A stretch of 64,000 nucleotides of DNA from Geminicoccaceae bacterium (lineage in GTDB: Bacteria > Pseudomonadota > Alphaproteobacteria > Geminicoccales > Geminicoccaceae): the NCBI GenBank assembly GCA_020638465.1, contig JACKIM010000001.1, forward strand, positions 2,120,354-2,184,353, written 5' to 3'. Below, one piece after another: positions 9,537-18,812 of the stretch. The notes below the pieces were generated by a model. That model was not told where the DNA came from. It was given only the letters and a program-made list of their open reading frames with translations, and did no database searches. Each line of letters starts with the position of its first letter. Position 1 is the first letter of the stretch. The position numbers and the translations under genes were made by a program.

Positions 9537-9567
9537 AAAACGGCCCCGCTCGACGAGGCAGGGCCGT
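9537..9567 (-). terminator. Rho-independent terminator of the phasin gene
   Basis: Read on the minus strand, ACGGCCC pairs with GGGCCGT across a 14-base loop, and the stem runs into TTTT. It lies 30 bases past the phasin stop codon. Confidence 0.75.
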
Positions 9568-9597
9568 AGTCACCGGTCGCCGCGACGACCCCAAAGA

Positions 9598-9978
9598 TCA
9601 GGCGGCGAGGGTCTTGACATCCTCAAGATTCTTGGTGGCGCGCTTGACCAGCAGGTCGACCACCTCGTTCTGCGCCTTCATGCTCAGGTCGATCGTCTCC
9701 TTGACGTCAACCATGGCCTTTTCCATCACGGCGCGGGCCTCGTCCATGTACTCCGCGGGCTGCTTCTTCGCATCGAAGCCCTGGAAGAGATTCTCGCCCT
9801 TGGAGAAGGTCTCCTTGAGCATCTCGCCCTGGCGCTTGGCGACTGTCTGGGCGAGGTCGAAGAGGATCTTCTGGGCGGTAACCATGGTCTCCAGATTGGC
9901 CTTCTGAAGGGCGATGACCGCTTCGAAGTCGAACTTGGGAAGGGTCTGTGCGACGGTGGCCGCAGGCTTGGTGGTCAT
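9598..9978 (-). CDS. Phasin family protein
   Basis: A 126-residue, largely amphipathic-helical protein with the phasin pattern FDFEAVIALQKANLETMVTA and KQPAEYMDEARAVMEKAMVD. Phasins coat polyhydroxyalkanoate granules. AGGAG lies before the ATG, and a terminator follows, so it is probably monocistronic. No PHA synthase or depolymerase is visible nearby. Confidence 0.9.
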   Translation of the reverse strand: MTTKPAATVAQTLPKFDFEAVIALQKANLETMVTAQKILFDLAQTVAKRQGEMLKETFSKGENLFQGFDAKKQPAEYMDEARAVMEKAMVDVKETIDLSMKAQNEVVDLLVKRATKNLEDVKTLAA

Positions 9979-10421
9979 GGAGGGAACTCCTGTCAGACGT
10001 TCGAAAAATACAAACTCCTTCTACTCCAGCTTCTGATGCGCTGCAATATGAATTTTGCTGCGACGCGATATATTCATGAAGTGGCCATAGTCCTTTCATG
10101 TGTGAAAGCTCTCCTCGGAGGGGACGAGTCATGCAGGTACAGTCCATTGCGATCTTTTTCTACAGGATATTCAAGTATTGAGAATATATGAGTGTTTTAT
10201 CACCGCGCCGGCTTTGGCGAATCGATGTGCAAGGGACAGGATGCACATGAGGTCATGAATGCAGGGAACATTCTCCCGTACCCAGTCATGATGGGAAATT
10301 CGTCAAGTCTTGATATTGCGATGCCGCATTGTTTCGGTTGCGTGGCTGCGGGCAAGGCGAATCCCGTCGGGGATGCCTGCCACAATGCGTGGAGCAGCAG
10401 CCGATTGCCGTCGGGAGCCGG
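9979..10421. other. Intergenic region upstream of the phasin gene
   Basis: No credible gene. It is more AT-rich than its surroundings near 10020-10200 and contains a short inverted repeat, CTTTCA at 10093 with TGAAAG at 10103, that could be a regulator site for the phasin promoter. The 3' end of the cell-wall hydrolase gene bounds it on the right. Confidence 0.4.
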
Positions 10422-11114
10422 TCAGGGCAGGTCGATGGGGAGGAGGTTGTCGAAACGGGATTCCGGTCGGGAGACGGGAATGATGTTCCCCAGCGAGCCG
10501 GGCCCGGCAAGGTCAATGGCCGTCCAGAATGCGTCGAGGCCATCCAGGGCCTCGACCTGCTGCCTCGGGCTGACCGGAAGGGGAGGCTGGGGCCTGGCTG
10601 CCGGTTCGATCGTCCATTCGGGCTCGATCGACCTGACACTGGTATAGTAGACATGGCCGCCATACTGGGCTACGCGATGCATGGAATTGCTCCAGCTCGG
10701 GCTTATGGTGACGGCATGAAAGCTGGTGGCGCCGCCGGTCAGGTCGGGAAGGGTGGTTGCTGTCAGGGCTGCCAGCACCGAGTCGGTCCAGGCCTGACGG
10801 TCGATGGCATTGCGGATCCGGACATTGTCGGAAAGACCATCGTGGGTCCACGAAAACTGATGGGCATCCCAGATGACCTTGCACGGTGTATCATCATATC
10901 GCGGGTCGGCGACCCGGTTCAGCACGACCTGGCCCACGGCCAGCTTGTCGGCAAAGGCACTGCCGCGGGCTTCGAACCAGATATTGCGGGCCATGCAGGT
11001 GACCTGTTTCTCGAATGCCGCGGGATCCGGGTTGTGAACCGCAAACAGCATCATCATGGCTTCGAGGATCGTCCTGGCTTCACCGGCGACCATTTTTTTC
11101 TCCATCCTCGTCAT
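10422..11114 (-). CDS. SleB-like cell wall hydrolase
   Basis: About 230 residues with the hydrolase_2/SleB core: CMARNIWFEARG (with the catalytic Glu), KLAVGQVVLNRVADPRY, DAHQFSWTHDG, and later TSFHAVTISPSW. The family cleaves peptidoglycan. No signal peptide is evident in the frame as read. The start is uncertain: an ATG at 11093 has GGAG six bases upstream and is a good alternative to the first ATG at 11114. Confidence 0.85.
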   Translation of the reverse strand: MTRMEKKMVAGEARTILEAMMMLFAVHNPDPAAFEKQVTCMARNIWFEARGSAFADKLAVGQVVLNRVADPRYDDTPCKVIWDAHQFSWTHDGLSDNVRIRNAIDRQAWTDSVLAALTATTLPDLTGGATSFHAVTISPSWSNSMHRVAQYGGHVYYTSVRSIEPEWTIEPAARPQPPLPVSPRQQVEALDGLDAFWTAIDLAGPGSLGNIIPVSRPESRFDNLLPIDLP

Positions 11115-11362
11115 GACATCGCCGGATGCAGGACCATCGAGACGGCCGCCGTTCGATCCGACAGGCGTTCACGGGCGTTGGCATGAACGTCACCTGCAGG
11201 AATAGCCGATCACCCGTGGGAGGTGGTGCTAAAGTGTTTATTGCCAAGCCCTTGGGTACGTATGGGTGTTAACCGGTTGCTGCCATTGCAGGCTGTCCGT
11301 GCGATCTCTAAACCATCGGCACGTGAGCCCGGGCGGATCGGGGCCATTGGGAGTGGGCGTTG

Positions 11363-12391
11363 ATGAAGCAGTTGCGGATCGGGAGCACGATGGTCGCGAG
11401 ACGCTCGACCTTCGGCCTGGCCATCGGGCTCTCGGTCCTGATGACACCCCGCTGGGCGACCTGCGGCGAACCCGGGATCATTCATGTCAGCGGTCGCCCG
11501 ACGGTCGGCGCGCACTACCACTATGTCGTCGAGCGGTCGCGGAACCTCGTCATCGATGGCATGAGCGACGTGCGGGATGCGCAGGCCAGTGCGTCGCTGG
11601 ACGTGGTCAGGGAGCGTCCCGACGGTTTGCAGTTCAGCTGGACGCTCGAACAGGTGACCATCGCGGGCAGCGCCGACCTCGATGTCGAGAACATCACTTC
11701 CCAGCTGACGGCCCAGCTGACGGATTTTCCCGTGGTCTACTGGACCGATCCGGCGGGCTCGATGATCGAGATCACCAATTTCGAGCGCCTGCGCGACAGG
11801 CTCGACGCCGGTACCGGGCGGATGATCGACAGGGTCACGGCAACGATGAAGGACGACGGCGCCACCGATACCCAGATCGAGGGCGCCCGCAAGCTGATCG
11901 TCGACATCCAGCAGATGCTCATCAGCCAGCCTGCATCACAGCTGGGATTCCAGCTGCTTCCCGAAGCGTCGCTGGCGACCTATGCCTTCAACATGTCGCT
12001 CAAGCTCGATCGGGCGGTCATCTATTCGCGTGAGGAGCCAAGCCCGCTTGGCGGTCCGCCGCTGGCCCTGGCGGGCGAACTCAAGGCCGTCGATCTCGAT
12101 CCGGAGAAGGGACTGGTGACGATACGCTGGAACGAGAGCTTCGCGCCGGATGCGGTCGAGAGCTTCATCCACGATTTCGGCCGGATGATCGAGGAGCGCG
12201 CGTCGGAGGACATGCGCGGCGACCTGCTGGAGCAGTTTCACGCGATTGCCCGCAACATGACGATCGAGCGGCGGGGAGAACTGCTGGTCGATCTTGCCGA
12301 CGGCATGACGGTGCGCGGGGCGGTTCACAAGGAAACGATGCTCGGCATGAGCCGGCGCATCGACGAGATGTCGATCAGGAGGGAGCCATGA
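11363..12391 (+). CDS. Secreted hypothetical protein
   Basis: A 342-residue protein with an N-terminal signal sequence (GLAIGLSVLMTPRWATCG). The mature part is mixed alpha/beta with repeated acidic segments and no motif I recognise. It overlaps the following racemase gene by four bases (ATGA), so the two are translated together. A role in the envelope is likely from the export signal; nothing more can be said. Confidence 0.75.
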   Translation: MKQLRIGSTMVARRSTFGLAIGLSVLMTPRWATCGEPGIIHVSGRPTVGAHYHYVVERSRNLVIDGMSDVRDAQASASLDVVRERPDGLQFSWTLEQVTIAGSADLDVENITSQLTAQLTDFPVVYWTDPAGSMIEITNFERLRDRLDAGTGRMIDRVTATMKDDGATDTQIEGARKLIVDIQQMLISQPASQLGFQLLPEASLATYAFNMSLKLDRAVIYSREEPSPLGGPPLALAGELKAVDLDPEKGLVTIRWNESFAPDAVESFIHDFGRMIEERASEDMRGDLLEQFHAIARNMTIERRGELLVDLADGMTVRGAVHKETMLGMSRRIDEMSIRREP

Positions 12392-13110
12392 TAGCCCGTG
12401 GCGGGCCAGCCGTGGCAGGCGCGGCGGTCGGCATCCTCATGTTGCAGGCCCGGTTCCCCCGGGTGGTGGGCGAAGTCGGCAACGCGTGCACCTTCGATTT
12501 TCCGGTGCACTACAAGGTCGTTCGCGATGCATCGCCCGATCGTGTCGTGCGCCGGCGCGCCGAGGGATTGCTGGACGCGTTCATCGACGGTGCCCGCGAA
12601 CTGGTCGCGATGGGGGCGGATGGCATTGCCACCAATTGCGGCTTTCTGGCCCTGTTCCAGGGCGAACTGGCGGCAGCCCTCGATGTCCCGGTCGCATCAT
12701 CCAGCCTGATGCAGTATCGCCTGATCCAGTCGATGCTGCCACCGGGAAAACGGGTGGGGATCATCACCATTTCGAGTGATACGCTCAGTGACGATCATCT
12801 CCGGAGCGCAGGAATTCCGCTCGATGCACCGGTCGTCGGCACCCGGCCGGATTGTCACTTCAATGCGGTGATTTTCGGCGATCTTCCCGAACTGGATACG
12901 GATCGCGCCTGCGAGGACGTGCTCGAGGCGGCCCGCCGGCTCGTGGGTGAGCATGAGAACATCGGCGCGATGTTGCTCGAATGTACCAACATGTGCCCCT
13001 ACAGTGACGCGGTTGCCGACATGACCCGACTGCCGGTCTTCGACATGGTCAGCTTCATCCGCTGGTTTCACCAGGGGCTGAGACCCCGGCGATATGGCTA
13101 CAGCCCCTGA
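12388..13110 (+). CDS. Aspartate/glutamate racemase-family protein
   Basis: A 240-residue protein of the Asp/Glu/hydantoin racemase fold. The two catalytic-cysteine regions are seen in ATNCGFLALFQ and LLECTNMCPY. It is translationally coupled to the secreted protein upstream and converges with the cysteine hydrolase, overlapping its 3' end by 13 bases. It could be an amino-acid racemase, hydantoin racemase or maleate isomerase-like enzyme; the sequence does not decide. Confidence 0.82.
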   Translation: MIARGGPAVAGAAVGILMLQARFPRVVGEVGNACTFDFPVHYKVVRDASPDRVVRRRAEGLLDAFIDGARELVAMGADGIATNCGFLALFQGELAAALDVPVASSSLMQYRLIQSMLPPGKRVGIITISSDTLSDDHLRSAGIPLDAPVVGTRPDCHFNAVIFGDLPELDTDRACEDVLEAARRLVGEHENIGAMLLECTNMCPYSDAVADMTRLPVFDMVSFIRWFHQGLRPRRYGYSP

Positions 13111-13835
13111 AGCTCGCTGGCGAGAATGGCTCCGCGCGAAGCCATGAAATAGAGCCCCATGTGATGCGTCTCGGCCTTGGGATGGGCAGCGGTGTCGGGC
13201 AGGCCGAGGTTCCGTGCGACCTCGAGCGGCAGGTCGTAGGTGGCACAGGCCGGCTCAAGCACGACGATATCGCGCAATGTCGGCATCAGCGCATGATTGC
13301 GTGCGGACAGCATGGTCAGGACGAAGTCCATGACGCAGATGTCCGTACAGATGCCGACGGTGACGATCGTCTGCAGACGGTGGGCGTTGACCCAGTCGAT
13401 ACAGCGATTGTGGCTTGTTCCATGCGCCTTGAAGGTGGGCTCGATGGCGCCGACAAAGCCATTGATGCAGTCCTTGCGGATCAGTGTCACATCGTGATGG
13501 CCCGCGAGCCAGGCGAGTTCATCCACCAGTTCTTCCTCACCGGTGCCCTTGATGCAATGGGGCGGATAGGGCGGTTCGGGGCGGTCGGGCTCGTGGGTGT
13601 CGAGGAAGGCCAGGATCGGCCACCGGCGATCGGTAAAACGGCGGGCGATGTCTCCGGTCATCGCGATCATGCGGCTGATCTGCTCGTCCGCTGCTTGTGG
13701 CGCGAGATTTCCGCCACCGACCCGGCAGAAGCCGTTGACCTCATCGACGACGACGAGCCCTGTCGCGCCATCGCCGATGTCATGCGGCCGCATCTGGACG
13801 GGCAGGCTTGCGCTCATGCGTTCGGGCAGGCTCAT
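13098..13835 (-). CDS. Isochorismatase-like cysteine hydrolase
   Basis: A 245-residue protein with the triad positions of the nicotinamidase/isochorismatase family: Asp in VVVDEVNGFC, Lys in LIRKDCINGF, and Cys in VGICTDICVMDFVLTML. A nicotinamidase-like metal site (DTHEPDRPEPPYPPHC) is also visible, which favours an amidase acting on nicotinamide or a related amide. GGAGG precedes the ATG at 13835; the open frame continues upstream to 14957 only as an antisense of dapB. Confidence 0.85.
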   Translation of the reverse strand: MSLPERMSASLPVQMRPHDIGDGATGLVVVDEVNGFCRVGGGNLAPQAADEQISRMIAMTGDIARRFTDRRWPILAFLDTHEPDRPEPPYPPHCIKGTGEEELVDELAWLAGHHDVTLIRKDCINGFVGAIEPTFKAHGTSHNRCIDWVNAHRLQTIVTVGICTDICVMDFVLTMLSARNHALMPTLRDIVVLEPACATYDLPLEVARNLGLPDTAAHPKAETHHMGLYFMASRGAILASELQGL

Positions 13836-13982
13836 CGGGCTTCCTCCGGTCAGAACGTCCGGCCGCGCGGGCCGACACCACGATCGTGCATCGGCTGGAC
13901 CCGGCATGCAAGCTTGCGGGCCACCGGTACAGCAGCTAACAGCGTCGCGTCGGAGCAGCGGCAAAAAACGGGGAGGCGCGCG

Positions 13983-14801
13983 ATGTTGCGGGTTGGAGTG
14001 ATCGGTTGTGGCGGTCGGATGGGCAGGGCCAACATGGCGGAAATCCTGTCCACCGAAGGGCTTGAGCTCGTCGGCGGGATCGAACTTCCCGGCAATCCGG
14101 TGATCGGTGGGGATCTGGGCGAGCTGGCGGGGCGAGATCCCCTCGGTATCAAGGCCGGTACGGACATCGGCTCGCTGTTGACAGCGGCGCATGTGGTCAT
14201 CGAATTTTCCACACCGGACGCGAGCGTCGCCAATGCGCAACGCTGTGCTGATGCGGGTTGCGCCCACGTCATCGGAACGACGGGATTGACCGCGGCACAT
14301 CAGGCGGTGCTGGCCGAGTGCGGACAGCGCATCCCCGTCGTCTGGGCGGCGAACATGAGCCAGGGGGTCAGCCTGCTGCTGGGGCTGGTCGAACAGGTTG
14401 CCCGCGCCCTCGACCCTTCGTTCGACATCGAGATCGTCGAAGCGCACCATCGACACAAGGTGGATGCGCCGTCCGGGACGGCCCTCGCACTCGGTGAAGC
14501 GGCGGCCAGGGGCCGGGGCGTGGATCTCGCCGAAATCGCCGACCGTGGCCGCGACGGTCTGACCGGCGCGCGCCAAAGTGGCCATATCGGCTTTGCGGCC
14601 ATGCGTGGCGGCGATGTCATCGGCGACCACACGGTCCTGTTTGCGGGTGACGGCGAGCGGATCGAGCTGACGCACAAGGCATCCAGTCGAGAGATCTATT
14701 CCCGTGGTGCCGTGCGTGCGGCGCGGTGGGCGGCCTCGCAGCCGCCCGGGCTCTATGGCATGATCGACGTCCTCGAGCTCAGTAGTCGACGAGAGGCGTG
14801 A
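13983..14801 (+). CDS. dapB: 4-hydroxy-tetrahydrodipicolinate reductase
   Basis: A 272-residue enzyme that reduces the DapA product with NAD(P)H in diaminopimelate/lysine synthesis. The nucleotide loop is GVIGCGGRMGR, the substrate signature is EAHHRHKVDAPSGTAL, and GTTGLTAAH and the C-terminal GLYGMIDVLEL are typical. GGGGAGG precedes the ATG. It converges with the DUF4332 gene, the two overlapping by 23 bases. Confidence 0.96.
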   Translation: MLRVGVIGCGGRMGRANMAEILSTEGLELVGGIELPGNPVIGGDLGELAGRDPLGIKAGTDIGSLLTAAHVVIEFSTPDASVANAQRCADAGCAHVIGTTGLTAAHQAVLAECGQRIPVVWAANMSQGVSLLLGLVEQVARALDPSFDIEIVEAHHRHKVDAPSGTALALGEAAARGRGVDLAEIADRGRDGLTGARQSGHIGFAAMRGGDVIGDHTVLFAGDGERIELTHKASSREIYSRGAVRAARWAASQPPGLYGMIDVLELSSRREA

Positions 14802-15231
14802 TCTCCCTTGCCTGGTTGACCCAGTCGAGAACTTCTTCGGAAGTGGGAGACCGTCGGGCGAGACGTTCCTCCTGATTGTAGGCCCGCAACTCGTCGTGCA
14901 GGCGGGCGGGGTCTTGCGCGGCCAGCGACTGGACGTCGCGCACGCCCAGATCTTCAAGCATCAGGCCGAAGACAGCGCCGATGCCGTTGACCCGCGACAT
15001 GTCGGCCCGCTGGACCAGCGTGGTCAGCAGATCGAGGTCGAGATTGGTCATTCTTGCCAGCTGTGCCCGCTTGTCGGCCGTTCCCGCCGCATCGAGAAGC
15101 TGGCCGCAGCTGGTGATGCGTCGAGCCTTCAGCACCACGCGTGCCCGCTGCGGCACGCCACGGAGCTTGCTGATCGGCAGAGAATAGCGTGTACCCGCAG
15201 GCCCGAGTGGGCCGGAATCTGACGCCGCCAT
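14779..15231 (-). CDS. DUF4332 domain protein (helix-hairpin-helix-like)
   Basis: A 150-residue protein. The segment RVNGIGAVFGLMLEDLGVRDVQSLAAQDPARL is the DUF4332 pattern, which resembles helix-hairpin-helix DNA-binding motifs. The start at 15231 is only 23 bases from the end of the IS66 element, so the native promoter has been moved about 3 kb away to beyond 18330. Expression may now depend on a promoter at the IS end. An upstream ATG at 15309 would add IS-derived residues and is not credited. Confidence 0.75.
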   Translation of the reverse strand: MAASDSGPLGPAGTRYSLPISKLRGVPQRARVVLKARRITSCGQLLDAAGTADKRAQLARMTNLDLDLLTTLVQRADMSRVNGIGAVFGLMLEDLGVRDVQSLAAQDPARLHDELRAYNQEERLARRSPTSEEVLDWVNQAREITPLVDY

Positions 15232-15245
15232 CAATCTGTTCCCTC

Positions 15246-15253
15246 TATCCCTG
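15246..15253. repeat. Target-site duplication of IS66 copy 1 (left)
   Basis: The octamer TATCCCTG is repeated at 18323-18330, directly flanking both ends of the element. This is the 8-base duplication expected for IS66 transposition. Confidence 0.95.
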
Positions 15254-16182
15254 GTAACCGGTGCAAAAGTCCGGGCGGACTGGATTTTTGAGGCTTGATC
15301 TGCGCGCATGGAATAAGAATATGTTCTCGATTCCCAAGAGCGATGGGACGTGATTCAAGTTTGTTATGTCCAAGCCCAATGCCACCAACCTCGCCACACT
15401 CGGCCTTGATGATCTCCGCGATTTGGTTGCGGCGCTGCTGGAGCGCGTCGCTTTGCTGGAGGCGGAGAATGCAGCATTGCGGGATGAGATTGCCCGGCTC
15501 AAGGGGCTGAAAGGGCGGCCGAAGATCAAACCGTCGGGGATGGCAGCGAAGGCCGGAACATCGACGGCCACAGGCAAGCGAGGCGGCAAGGGCAAGCGGG
15601 GTGGTTCGTCGAAGGCCAGCCGGCGGGTTCCTGTGGTGAGCGAGGAGCAGAAGCTCGGGGTTGAGGCGCCGCCCGGCTCGCGGTTCAAGGGGTATGAGGA
15701 TTTTGTCGTGCAGGATCTGCGGCTGGAGAGCCGGGTGATCCGCTATCGCCAGGAGCGCTGGATGACGCCGGACGGGCGAACGGTGACAGCGCCGTTGCCC
15801 CAGGGCTTGTGCGGGCATTTCGGGCCTGAACTGGTGCGGTTCATCATTCTGCAGCACGTCCAGGGCCAGGTCACGACGGAACGCTTGACGGCGATGCTGA
15901 ACGAGATCGGCATCGTCATTTCCAAGTGCCAGGTCATCCGGCTGTTGAACAATGATCCAGGCGATTTGCATGACGAGGCCACGGAGCTGTTCCGCGCCGG
16001 TCTCGAGAGCGCGAAATGGATCACCGTCGATGACACCGGCGCCCGGCATGGCGCCAAAAACGGCTTCACCACCCAGATCGGCGATGACCGCTTCACCCAC
16101 TTCGCGACGACGTTTTCCAAGAGCCGGGTGAATTTTCTCGAACTGCTGCGCGCCGGTCATGGCGGTTATGTCCTCAATGACG

Positions 16183-17507
16183 GGGCCTGTCAGGAATTTC
16201 GTGTACGGGCGATGAATTGATCATGATTTTCAGGCGGCCCGGAGGCGGTCTTCGAAGAGAATGGCGAACTGTGCCTTGGCCATGGCCCATTCGCGTGGCG
16301 GCATTCTCCACTCCTTTTCGGCCAGGTTCAAGACCAGGAAGAGCAGCTTCATGGCGCTCTCGTCATTCGGGAAATGACCACGGGTTCGCACCGCGCGTCG
16401 CAGTTTGCTGTTCAGGGCTTCGATCGCGTTGGTGGTGTAGATGATCCGGCGAACGTCGTCGGCAAAGGCGAAGAACGGAATGACGGCCTGCCAGTTGCGA
16501 CGCCAGGACATGGCAATGGCCGGGTATTTTTGCCCCCAAATTCCAGCATCGAACGCCTCCAGCGCCGCCATTCCGGCGTCGGCGTCCTTGGCCCGGTAGA
16601 CGGTCTTCAGCTCGGCGGCGACGGCCCGGCGGTCCTTGTAGCTGACGAAATCCAATGAGTTGCGGATCAGATGAACGATGCAGGTCTGGACCTGGGTCTG
16701 CGGGAACACGGCCGTGATCGCCTCCGGAAACCCCTTCAGGCCATCGACGATCGCGATCAGGATATCCTCGATGCCCCGGTTTTTCAGCTCGTTCATCACC
16801 CGCAGCCAGAATTTCGCGCCCTCTGTCTGTTCGATCCAGAGCCCGAGGATCTCCTTCTGGCCGTCGAGCCGAACGCCGAGCGCGACATAGACCGCCTTGT
16901 TGCGGACCATCCCCTCGTCGCGGATCTTGACCCTCAAGGCATCGAAAAAGACCAGCGGATAAAGGCTTTCCAGCGGCCGGTTCTGCCATTCGGCAACCTC
17001 GTCCAGGATGTCGTCGGTCACGGCACTGATCAGCTCGGGGGAGACGTCAACGCCATAAATCTCGTCCAGATGACCGCGGATCTCCCTGACCGTCATGCCG
17101 CGGGCGTACATCGAGATGATCTTTTCGTCGAAGCCCGGCAGTCGCCGGCGATATTTCGCGATGAGCTGCGGATCAAAGGTCGATAACCGGTCACGTGGCA
17201 CCGCAATCCCGAACTTGCCACTGTCCGTGATCACCGTCTTGGAGCTGTAGCCATTGCGGCTGTTGGATTTCCCCTCGCTCGCTTCGCCAGCCAGGTGATG
17301 ATCCATCTCGGCGTTCAACGCCCGCTCGGCCAATTGCCGTTTGAGCTCATCAAGCAATCCTCCCTTGTCGAACAGCGTCGAGGGATCTTGCCCAACAAGC
17401 AACTGGTCGATCAGTCGCTCACGTTGCGTAGGCTTCTTGCGTGCTGGCATGTGATGGTTCCTCTCTTTCCATCATCATCGCCCGTACACGAAATTCCTGA
17501 CAGGCCC
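16183..17507 (-). mobile_element. IS256-family element inside IS66
   Basis: A 1325-bp element with inverted repeats that match for 33 bases (GGGCCTGTCAGGAATTTCGT at the outer end). It is flanked by the 8-base duplication CAATGACG at 16175-16182 and 17508-17515. Comparison with the uninterrupted IS66 copy confirms the empty site. Confidence 0.95.
16230..17450 (-). CDS. IS256-family transposase
   Basis: A 406-residue DDE transposase of the Mutator/IS256 type, full length and apparently intact. Landmarks are RNGYSSKTV, MYARGMTVREI, Asp in YPLVFFDALRVKI, Asp in IAIVDGLKGF, CIVHLIRNSLDFV and the C-terminal Glu in TTNAIEALNSKLRR. It fills almost all of the element. Confidence 0.95.
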   Translation of the reverse strand: MPARKKPTQRERLIDQLLVGQDPSTLFDKGGLLDELKRQLAERALNAEMDHHLAGEASEGKSNSRNGYSSKTVITDSGKFGIAVPRDRLSTFDPQLIAKYRRRLPGFDEKIISMYARGMTVREIRGHLDEIYGVDVSPELISAVTDDILDEVAEWQNRPLESLYPLVFFDALRVKIRDEGMVRNKAVYVALGVRLDGQKEILGLWIEQTEGAKFWLRVMNELKNRGIEDILIAIVDGLKGFPEAITAVFPQTQVQTCIVHLIRNSLDFVSYKDRRAVAAELKTVYRAKDADAGMAALEAFDAGIWGQKYPAIAMSWRRNWQAVIPFFAFADDVRRIIYTTNAIEALNSKLRRAVRTRGHFPNDESAMKLLFLVLNLAEKEWRMPPREWAMAKAQFAILFEDRLRAA

Positions 17508-18330
17508 CAATGACGACGCCTTCAGCTACATGCGCAAACATGCGCTGGCAGGCTCCGTGATCGCCCGGCTGGAGGCGCATGACACCAGGACATTCGCCGA
17601 TCGCGGCGCCTTCTCGGCCCATCTGGGCGAACTCGGTATCGATCAACTCGATGTTCACCCCGACCCGGTCAAAATCGCCACCGAGGCCGCACTGTGGGGC
17701 AGCATCCACCACCACGGTCTGCTGAACGATACCGTCATCGTCTCCGATGGCGCCGGACAGTTCCGCGTCGGCCAACATGCACTCTGTTGGGTTCATGCCG
17801 AGCGCCTGATCCACAAGCTCGTCGGCTTCAATGAAAGCCAAAGACGTGCCATCGATCTCCTCCGCCAGCTCGTCTGGTGGTTCTACGCCGATCTCAAGGC
17901 TTACAAACAAGCCCCGCAAAGGTCGCGAGCTGCCCAGCTCCGTGCCCGCTTCGACCGCATCTTCAAGCGCAAGACCGGTTTCGCCACCCTCGATCGCCTG
18001 CTCGCACGCCTGCATGCCCGCAAACCGGAACTCCTCCTGGTCCTCGACCGACCCGAAATCCCCCTGCACACCAACGGCTCGGAAAACGACATCCGCTGCC
18101 ACGTCACCAAACGCAAGATCTCCGGCGGCACCTGGTCCGATGCCGGCCGTCAGGCACGCGATACCCTGCTCGGCTGCATGAAAACCTGCCAGAAACTCGA
18201 CGTCTCCTTCTTCCAGCTCCTCGGCCACCGACTCGCCGTACCATACACGACAGAAATCCCACCACTCGCCCAGCTCGTCACCGCCGCCAAGGTCTGATCG
18301 CCCGGACTTTTGCACCGGTTACTATCCCTG

Positions 18331-18812
18331 TCATTTTTCGAACGAGGGCGGGTGCTCGATGATCAATCCGGCAGTTGTACTGGATCCATGCCGGCCGGGA
18401 TTTCCATCAATGGATTCCCACCCCCGACATGGTGAATTGCAAGATGCGGGCCAGACATTGTCATGGAAATGAACGTGAAATAATTAATAGGAAAAAATAG
18501 AAAAAATGGAATCTATATATCAATAAAATCGAATAGTGTTGTGTAGAATTTTAACCTAGATAGCTCGCAATTTATTTTGAAATTCGCTTTTTTGTACCCA
18601 TAAGCATAGCTTAAGCGTAAAATTTCGACCGATGGCATGGTCGCCTTTTGATAATGATTTTCAAACTGGTCGACGAAGGCTTGAAGTTGCCTGCTTCGAC
18701 GATATGGAAGCGTCTGCGGCGAAAAAAAATCGACGACGCACAGCTGTGCAATCGAGATTTCGTAAAAAAACTCGACGGTTGACTGGCGGAATTTCGCGTG
18801 CCCGGGAAGGGG
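18331..18812. other. AT-rich intergenic region, former upstream region of the DUF4332 gene
   Basis: No gene is supported. The stretch from about 18460 to 18640 is strikingly AT-rich for this genome. Before IS66 inserted, this DNA was directly upstream of the DUF4332 gene, so it probably holds that gene's promoter; it also receives the 3' end of the DUF2244 gene. Confidence 0.5.

Larger units (their letters stand above)
15366..18297 (+). pseudogene. tnpC: IS66 TnpC transposase, split by IS256
   Basis: The first 272 codons (to about 16182) and the remaining codons (from 17508 to the stop at 18297) together match the intact 532-residue transposase of copy 2. Visible parts are the N-terminal leucine-zipper-like helix, the catalytic Asp in WITVDDTGARH, Asp in IVSDGAGQF and Glu in GSENDIRC. 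IS256 entered the codons for GYVLND. The gene is inactive, but copy 2 could act on this element's ends in trans. Confidence 0.93.
15254..18322 (+). mobile_element. IS66-family element, copy 1, interrupted by IS256
   Basis: The ends are a perfect 24-base inverted repeat beginning GTAACCGGTGCAAAAG, flanked by the TATCCCTG duplication. The element carries only the large transposase gene (tnpC), as in the ISBst12 subgroup. Subtracting the inserted IS256 (1325 bp) and its 8-base duplication leaves 1736 bp, exactly the length of the intact copy at 42136-43871, which lies in the opposite orientation. Confidence 0.95.

Noticed and set aside
9484..10191. 235-codon plus-strand frame across the phasin gene
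   Set aside because: It is antisense to the phasin and crosses its terminator and promoter.
13835..14957. N-terminal extension of the cysteine hydrolase frame to 14957
   Set aside because: It is antisense to dapB; the ribosome site and family start are at 13835.
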